From assembly GCA_020073495.1 (NCBI GenBank), contig JAIQFD010000002.1:558001-622000 (forward strand): a stretch of 64,000 nt of DNA, read 5' to 3'. Positions within the stretch are counted from its first letter, which is position 1. Every line of letters starts with the position of its first letter. The notes under the pieces are model-generated. The model worked only from the letters and a program-made list of their open reading frames with translations, had not been told where the DNA came from and did not search any database. Positions 59,322 through 64,000 of the stretch are shown here, piece after piece. The translations under genes were made by a program, and so were the position numbers. The DNA comes from Terriglobia bacterium. Lineage in GTDB: Bacteria; Acidobacteriota; Terriglobia; Terriglobales; Acidobacteriaceae.

Positions 59322-60991
59322 TGCAGGCGCTCCACGGCGTCGAGGTCGGCCTTGTCTCCGAGATACTCGTATTTCTGCAGGGCGATGGGCACGTTGCCAT
59401 TCTTCCACACAAAGTCGTGGAACCGGTTCAGCAGGAACGAGTCGCCTTCCTTGCGGCGCGCCTGGGCGAGGAATCCGAGGATCTGCGCCTTGCCGATCTG
59501 GTAGCTGATGGCCTGGCCGGGGTCGGAGGCGAAGAATGCCGCCTCATCGTGCGCGGTCTCGGCATCCATGGGGACGGTGGTGCTCAGGTATTCGGCTCCC
59601 TGCTCGATGGTGAACTGGCCGAGAGCGAGCTTGACGTCCACCTCGACGCGCAGCGCGCGCAGGCGCGCCATGTTGTAGATGATCTCGCGGGTGCGCGGCG
59701 AGTCGTCGAACAGGCCGGCCTGGACCATCATCTCCTCGTTGTAGAAGGCGATGCCCTCGTTGGCTCCGGAATCGTAGTAGTGGCGGCGGATAAGGTCCTC
59801 GTGCGCCCAGGACCACGCCATCTGCATGTAGTGCACGCCCTCGTGCACGATGCTGGTGCGTGGATCCTTGGCGTTGATGACGGCGAAGTATCCGATATCG
59901 GGCGCGGGCGGCGGCAGGTAGCGCACGCCGTTCTCCTTGAGCCGCGTAGGCGAGGTCAGGTCGTCGGTCACGCCGACGGAGGAGAGCGGCGCGAGGTAGC
60001 GGGGCATGGGCAGGTTGCGATAGTGCTGGAGCCAATCGGGCAGGTCCAAGATGCCGAACTCGTGGAAGTACTGGCGAACCGCAAGCTCGTCGCCGGCTTC
60101 GCGCTTGATCTGCGCCTCAGCGGACGGCGCCAGCTTCAGGTCCGGCAACCCGCGATCGCGGTGATGCTCGAGATCCTCAAAGGCGACCGAGCGGGCCCAT
60201 TCTAGGCGCCCGATCTGAAGCAGCTGCTCCGGCGCGTACGGCAGGAGGGCCACGTTCTTCAAGAACCAGACGTAGTTGTCACCGCCGATCGCGGTCTTCT
60301 GCGACATCTGCGGCAGGCGCTGCTGCAGCCACCCGGCATACGACTCGAGCGCGACGATGGCGCGTTCCATCGCCGGCTCCAGCCTCACGGCGGCTTCCGG
60401 CGCCACTGCGGGCTTGAGTTCGCGCGCGACGGCCAGCAGGCGCGGGCGGATGTCTTTCAATTCGAGCAGGGCGACGCGGGCGAAGGGAGCGGCCGGGTCG
60501 GTGAGATTCTGGCGCGCGTCGCCGAGAATAGCCGGAACTGATTCGAGGCGGCGCACAATCTCGTCGCTGCGTGTTTGGCCGAACGGAGGCTGGACGATGA
60601 GGGCGTCGAACAGGGCGCCGATGGTCTGGGCGTTGTAGAAGCGCGGGTTGCGCTGCCAGGCACATAGGACGTCAAGCTCCCACTTCACCCGCATGATCGC
60701 AGACCCCAAGAGGCGGCGATCGACCTCGCGTGCGCGGTCGGTCTGCGGCGGGATCTTCCCCCAGCGCTGCTCGAATCCGGCCAACGCCCGGCGCTGCGTG
60801 GTGATGGCGGCGGGTGACCAGTCGGCCTTCCATCCGTCGGGCCGCTCGATGCGCGGGATGTCGTCACCAGAAAACGGCTGGGTTGTGGCTCGCCAGGCCC
60901 AGAAGTCGCGCCCGAGGTCGTCAATTGCGTCGGCGGATGCGAGGGGAACGGCCAGCGACAGCGCCAACGCGAGCACAGCGAGTTTTCTCAT
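59318..60991 (-). CDS. DUF885 family secreted metalloprotease-like protein
   Basis: The 557-residue product has a signal peptide (MRKLAVLALALSLAVPLASADA). The C-terminal half contains VHEGVHYMQMAW (HExxH zinc motif) and ANEGIAFYNEEMM, the marks of DUF885, which is related to M3/M32 peptidases. Probably a periplasmic zinc peptidase; the substrate is unknown. ATG 60991 places the signal peptide correctly; a longer frame from 61048 has none. The menG start overlaps its stop. Confidence 0.85.
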   Translation of the reverse strand: MRKLAVLALALSLAVPLASADAIDDLGRDFWAWRATTQPFSGDDIPRIERPDGWKADWSPAAITTQRRALAGFEQRWGKIPPQTDRAREVDRRLLGSAIMRVKWELDVLCAWQRNPRFYNAQTIGALFDALIVQPPFGQTRSDEIVRRLESVPAILGDARQNLTDPAAPFARVALLELKDIRPRLLAVARELKPAVAPEAAVRLEPAMERAIVALESYAGWLQQRLPQMSQKTAIGGDNYVWFLKNVALLPYAPEQLLQIGRLEWARSVAFEDLEHHRDRGLPDLKLAPSAEAQIKREAGDELAVRQYFHEFGILDLPDWLQHYRNLPMPRYLAPLSSVGVTDDLTSPTRLKENGVRYLPPPAPDIGYFAVINAKDPRTSIVHEGVHYMQMAWSWAHEDLIRRHYYDSGANEGIAFYNEEMMVQAGLFDDSPRTREIIYNMARLRALRVEVDVKLALGQFTIEQGAEYLSTTVPMDAETAHDEAAFFASDPGQAISYQIGKAQILGFLAQARRKEGDSFLLNRFHDFVWKNGNVPIALQKYEYLGDKADLDAVERLH

Positions 60992-61051
60992 CAGTGTCAC
61001 CAGTATGGTTCGATGGTTCGATTCGGTCTCTGCCAGCCCGATCCGCAACCT

Positions 61052-62149
61052 CTACGCCCGGCTAAGATCGCGCAATCCCTCCACCGCCTGCAGGACGGCG
61101 CGATCGGGCACGTCGGAAACGATCTCCACCTTGCCGATCCCCGTGGGGAGCACAAAGTGGACCACGCCGTCCCGGGTCTTCTTGTCGGCTTGCAGCCGAC
61201 GGAGGACGCTGCGCGGACGCGTGGAGACGCGCGGCAGCGCAGCATAGGCGAGCACAGCGGAGATCACGCGCCGCGCAGTCGCGGAGTCGGTCTTCTGCAT
61301 GGCGGCGGCGATCGTGGACGCAGCGATCATGCCCCAGGCCACGGCTTCGCCATGCAGGAACTGTTTGTACGCCGTCTCCGCCTCCAGGGCGTGGCCGACG
61401 GTGTGTCCGAAGTTCAGGATGCGGCGCAGGCCGCCTTCGCGCTCGTCGGCGGCGACCACATCGGACTTTACACGGATGCACTCGGTGATCAGCCATTCGA
61501 GCGCGGCGCCGTCCCGCCGCAGGATGGCCCCGCGCTCCTGCTCCATGAATTCGAAGATGGCCGGGTTGCGAATCACCCCGCACTTGAGCGCTTCGTACAG
61601 GCCGGAGCGGTACTCGCGCTCCGGCAGGGTGGAAAGCAAGTGGGGATCCACCAGCACGGCGCGCGGTTGATGGAAGGTGCCCAGAAGGTTCTTGCCCGCC
61701 GGAAGGTTCACGCCTGTCTTTCCGCCGATGGCGGAGTCGAGCTGGGCGACCAGCGTGGTTGGCACCTGCACGACGTCGATGCCGCGCATGTAGATGGAAG
61801 CGACGAATCCGGCGACGTCGCCCACCACGCCTCCGCCGAAGGCGATGACCACGGAGCTGCGATCCGCGCCGCCCTTCACCAGGCGCGCTGAGAGATCCTC
61901 GACCGTCCGCATGGTCTTGTAGCGCTCGCCGTCACCCATGTCGATGAAGTCGAATTTTAGCCCTGCTTTGCCGAGGGCCTTGGCGAACGCTGGTCCCCAG
62001 TGCCTGCGGACCGGGCGGCTGCTGACCACGAACGCGCGCCGTTTGCCGCCCAGCACGGCGACCAGCTGCTCGCCCGCGCGGCGCAGTAGTCCGCTCTCGA
62101 CGAAGGCCGAGTAGGGGCGCGGCGGCACGGCGATGTTGACTTCTTTCAC
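61052..62149 (-). CDS. aroB: 3-dehydroquinate synthase
   Basis: The 365-residue NAD- and metal-dependent enzyme of the shikimate pathway has VIAFGGGVVGDVAGFVAS (the NAD loop), QVPTTLVAQLDSAIGGKTGVN, and the metal His residues in NFGHTVGHALE and FLHGEAVAWGM. ATG 62149 gives the expected N-terminus. It is divergent from nadB across 109 bases. The gene after it (DUF885) is in the same direction 60 bases away. Confidence 0.95.
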   Translation of the reverse strand: MKEVNIAVPPRPYSAFVESGLLRRAGEQLVAVLGGKRRAFVVSSRPVRRHWGPAFAKALGKAGLKFDFIDMGDGERYKTMRTVEDLSARLVKGGADRSSVVIAFGGGVVGDVAGFVASIYMRGIDVVQVPTTLVAQLDSAIGGKTGVNLPAGKNLLGTFHQPRAVLVDPHLLSTLPEREYRSGLYEALKCGVIRNPAIFEFMEQERGAILRRDGAALEWLITECIRVKSDVVAADEREGGLRRILNFGHTVGHALEAETAYKQFLHGEAVAWGMIAASTIAAAMQKTDSATARRVISAVLAYAALPRVSTRPRSVLRRLQADKKTRDGVVHFVLPTGIGKVEIVSDVPDRAVLQAVEGLRDLSRA

Positions 62150-62258
62150 GGCGTTTCATCATAGCCGAAGGCCAAGTGACGGCGGGAGAAATGCGGGAAG
62201 TCGAGCGCACTCCGGCTCACCGATTGCAAACCGGGCCGGGTGTTATCATTTTGCCGGC

Positions 62259-63842
62259 ATGAAGAGCGTCCCAGCCGAAACCGACTTCATTGTCGTGGGT
62301 GCCGGCATCGCGGGCATGCGCGCAGCCATCGAACTGGCCGCCGCGGGGCGCGTCCTTGTGCTCGCCAAGAACGAGCTCACCGAATCAGCCACCCAGTACG
62401 CTCAGGGCGGCATCGCCGTCGCGCTCAGCGACGAGGACGAGATCAGCCTTCACCTTCAGGACACGCTCAATGCCGGCGACGGCCTGTGCAATGTCGAAGC
62501 CGCCAAGGTGCTGGTCGAGGAGGGCCCGGAGCGCATCCAGGAACTCATCGATTGGGGCACGCAGTTCGACCGGCACGGCACCAAGCTGACTTTCACGCGC
62601 GAAGGCGCGCACAGCCGCTCGCGCGTGTTGCACGCCCACGGCGACTCCACCGGACGGGAGATCGGGCGCGCGCTCTACCACAAGGCAAAGACGTTCAGGA
62701 ACATCTCCTTCTGCGAATTCGAGTTTGCCGTCGACCTGTGTCATCACGACGGCCGCGTGGGAGGCATCGAGCTGATCAACGAGAAGGGCGAGGTGAAAGA
62801 GGTCCACGCGTCGGCGGTGCTGCTGGCCACGGGCGGCATCGGGCAGGTCTACAAGGAGACGACCAACCCGGGCGTGGCGACCGGCGACGGCGTGGCCATG
62901 GCCTACCGCGCCGGAGCAGAGATCAGCGACATGGAGTTCGTGCAGTTCCATCCCACGGCGCTGTACGTCAAGGGGGCGCCCCGGTTCCTGCTGTCGGAGG
63001 CGTTGCGGGGCGAAGGCGCGATCCTGCGCAACCAGGAGATGGTGCGCTTCATGTCCAAGTACCACTCCATGGCGGAACTGGCGCCGCGGGACGTGGTGGC
63101 CCGCGCCATCGCGCATGAGATGGAGCGCTCGAAAGCGCCCGATCCCTGCGTCTTCCTGGACATGACGCATCTCGAGGGCAAGCACCTCCGAGAACGCTTC
63201 CCACGCATCTACGCCACCTGCATGGAGTTCAACATCGACATGGAGACGGACCTGATGCCGGTACGGCCCGCGGCGCACTATGCCATGGGCGGCGTACGCA
63301 CCGACCTGGAGGGCAGGACGAACCTGCCCGGACTCTATGCCGCGGGCGAGTGCGCCTGCACCGGCGTGCACGGAGCGAACCGCCTGGCCAGCAATTCCCT
63401 GCTCGAGGGGCTGGTGTACGGAGCGCGCGCCGGCCGCACCCTCTGCACCGAAGCACGCCCGGTGGGGCACAAGAACAATCCCGGCAACAAGGCAGGCACA
63501 AGGATCGAGGCCCCGGGTGAGCCGAACGGACCGGCGGCCGAGGGGATCATCCACGGCGTGCAAGACTTGGCGTGGAAGGAGGTCGGCATCGTGCGCAATG
63601 GCGGGCAACTGCGGCAGGCCATCCATCAGCTCGAACGATGGCACGACCGCCTTCCGCCCATGACCAGCCGGCGTAACTGCGAGGCCCATAACATCTACCA
63701 GAGCGCGCTGCTGATCGCGCGCTCGGCGCTGGCGCGCGAAGAGAGCCGCGGCGCCCATTACCGCCTGGACTACCCCAGCCACAACGACGCCAAGTTCCAC
63801 AAGCATTCGGTCGTCGTGCGCGACAAGACTCGCTTCGAATAA
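62259..63842 (+). CDS. nadB: L-aspartate oxidase
   Basis: The 527-residue flavoprotein has the FAD motif GAGIAGMRAA (14-23), TQYAQGGIAVA, the active-site Arg/His region (HSRSRVLHAHGDSTGREI; FVQFHPTAL) and ANRLASNSLLEGLVYGARAG. It oxidises aspartate to iminoaspartate, the first step of NAD synthesis. ATG 62259 has a TATCAT-like -10 nine bases upstream and no ribosome site, again suggesting a short leader. nadA and nadC are not adjacent. Succinate dehydrogenase flavoprotein is the alternative but lacks this short form. Confidence 0.93.
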   Translation: MKSVPAETDFIVVGAGIAGMRAAIELAAAGRVLVLAKNELTESATQYAQGGIAVALSDEDEISLHLQDTLNAGDGLCNVEAAKVLVEEGPERIQELIDWGTQFDRHGTKLTFTREGAHSRSRVLHAHGDSTGREIGRALYHKAKTFRNISFCEFEFAVDLCHHDGRVGGIELINEKGEVKEVHASAVLLATGGIGQVYKETTNPGVATGDGVAMAYRAGAEISDMEFVQFHPTALYVKGAPRFLLSEALRGEGAILRNQEMVRFMSKYHSMAELAPRDVVARAIAHEMERSKAPDPCVFLDMTHLEGKHLRERFPRIYATCMEFNIDMETDLMPVRPAAHYAMGGVRTDLEGRTNLPGLYAAGECACTGVHGANRLASNSLLEGLVYGARAGRTLCTEARPVGHKNNPGNKAGTRIEAPGEPNGPAAEGIIHGVQDLAWKEVGIVRNGGQLRQAIHQLERWHDRLPPMTSRRNCEAHNIYQSALLIARSALAREESRGAHYRLDYPSHNDAKFHKHSVVVRDKTRFE

Positions 63843-63850
63843 ACCTCGCC

Positions 63851-64000
63851 TACGGACTGGACGGGCCCCCAGCCTCCGGCTCATGCTTTTTCGGCAACGC
63901 GATCGAGGCGCCGATGGAGACGGCAAGCACCACCGCCACGACGCCGAGGGCGAGGTGGATGGGCATGTCGTAATAGTGCGAAAGCAGCATCTTCGCCCCG
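63851..64000 (-). CDS. TerC-family integral membrane protein, C-terminus (partial)
   Basis: The last 49 codons before TAG 63853..63851 read KMLLSHYYDMPIHLALGVVAV... then SIGASIALPKKHE, the end of a membrane protein with one final helix. It resembles the C-terminus of the TerC/Alx family, linked to metal export at the Sec site, but only this tail is visible, so the call is tentative. The rest lies outside the window. Confidence 0.55.

Overview
This is a GC-rich (roughly 64%) chromosomal stretch that looks like the genome of a Gram-negative soil or sediment acidobacterium (Acidobacteriota, probably class Terriglobia). I infer this from LpxD, PagL-like and Mpl envelope functions, a DUF1844 protein, acidobacterial-type conserved hypotheticals, and intergenic repeats of the kinds often seen in that phylum. 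No rRNA, tRNA, phage, IS element or CRISPR array was found. About 55 genes cover nearly the whole window, mostly housekeeping, in short operons with 1-4 nt start/stop overlaps and frequent GTG and TTG starts.

The left end (1-7.8 kb) is the most distinctive region. A minus-strand operon encodes a 16-Cys iron-sulfur protein (HybA-like), a HybB/NrfD-like quinone-site membrane protein, a histidine kinase with two c-type heme motifs in its sensor loop, an NtrC-class sigma-54 activator and an archaemetzincin. Just upstream is a separate gene for a membrane-anchored GcvH-like protein that lacks the lipoyl lysine. Both units have a -24/-12 (sigma-54) promoter candidate and an upstream palindrome GCTGA-N5-TCAGC at activator-like distance, so they probably form one regulon under the local two-component system. 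An OsmC gene follows.

The middle (7.9-37 kb) holds a TPR/TolB-like lipoprotein-type gene, an NfeD protease-slipin pair, a SPOR protein, a sulfite-oxidase-like enzyme, ftcD, a PagL-like protein, yebC, purQ, a 2-hydroxyacid dehydrogenase, an aminotransferase, a GT2 glycosyltransferase, two MacB-type permeases, korA-korB (2-oxoacid:ferredoxin oxidoreductase), dnaE-accA, a tRNA nucleotidyltransferase with a histone-like tail, lpxD and a receiver-PAS protein.

The right part (37-64 kb) has a coupled operon dapF, ldcA, mpl, M61 peptidase, plsC (diaminopimelate supply, murein-peptide recycling, phospholipid synthesis), then a GT39-like transferase, PfkB kinase, MTA phosphorylase, a zinc-protease-like protein, a leuB-like gene, ygfZ, a DUF1844-MBL-ribF operon, and a cluster CDF transporter, OsmC, glutaredoxin, EamA transporter. 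The glutaredoxin has an in-frame TGA exactly at the first active-site Cys position (U-P-P-C), with hairpins just downstream that fit a bacterial SECIS. It is best read as an overlooked selenoprotein. The window ends with a PpiC-like isomerase, an SDR epimerase, a DUF885-menG pair, divergent aroB/nadB and the C-terminus of a TerC-family protein.
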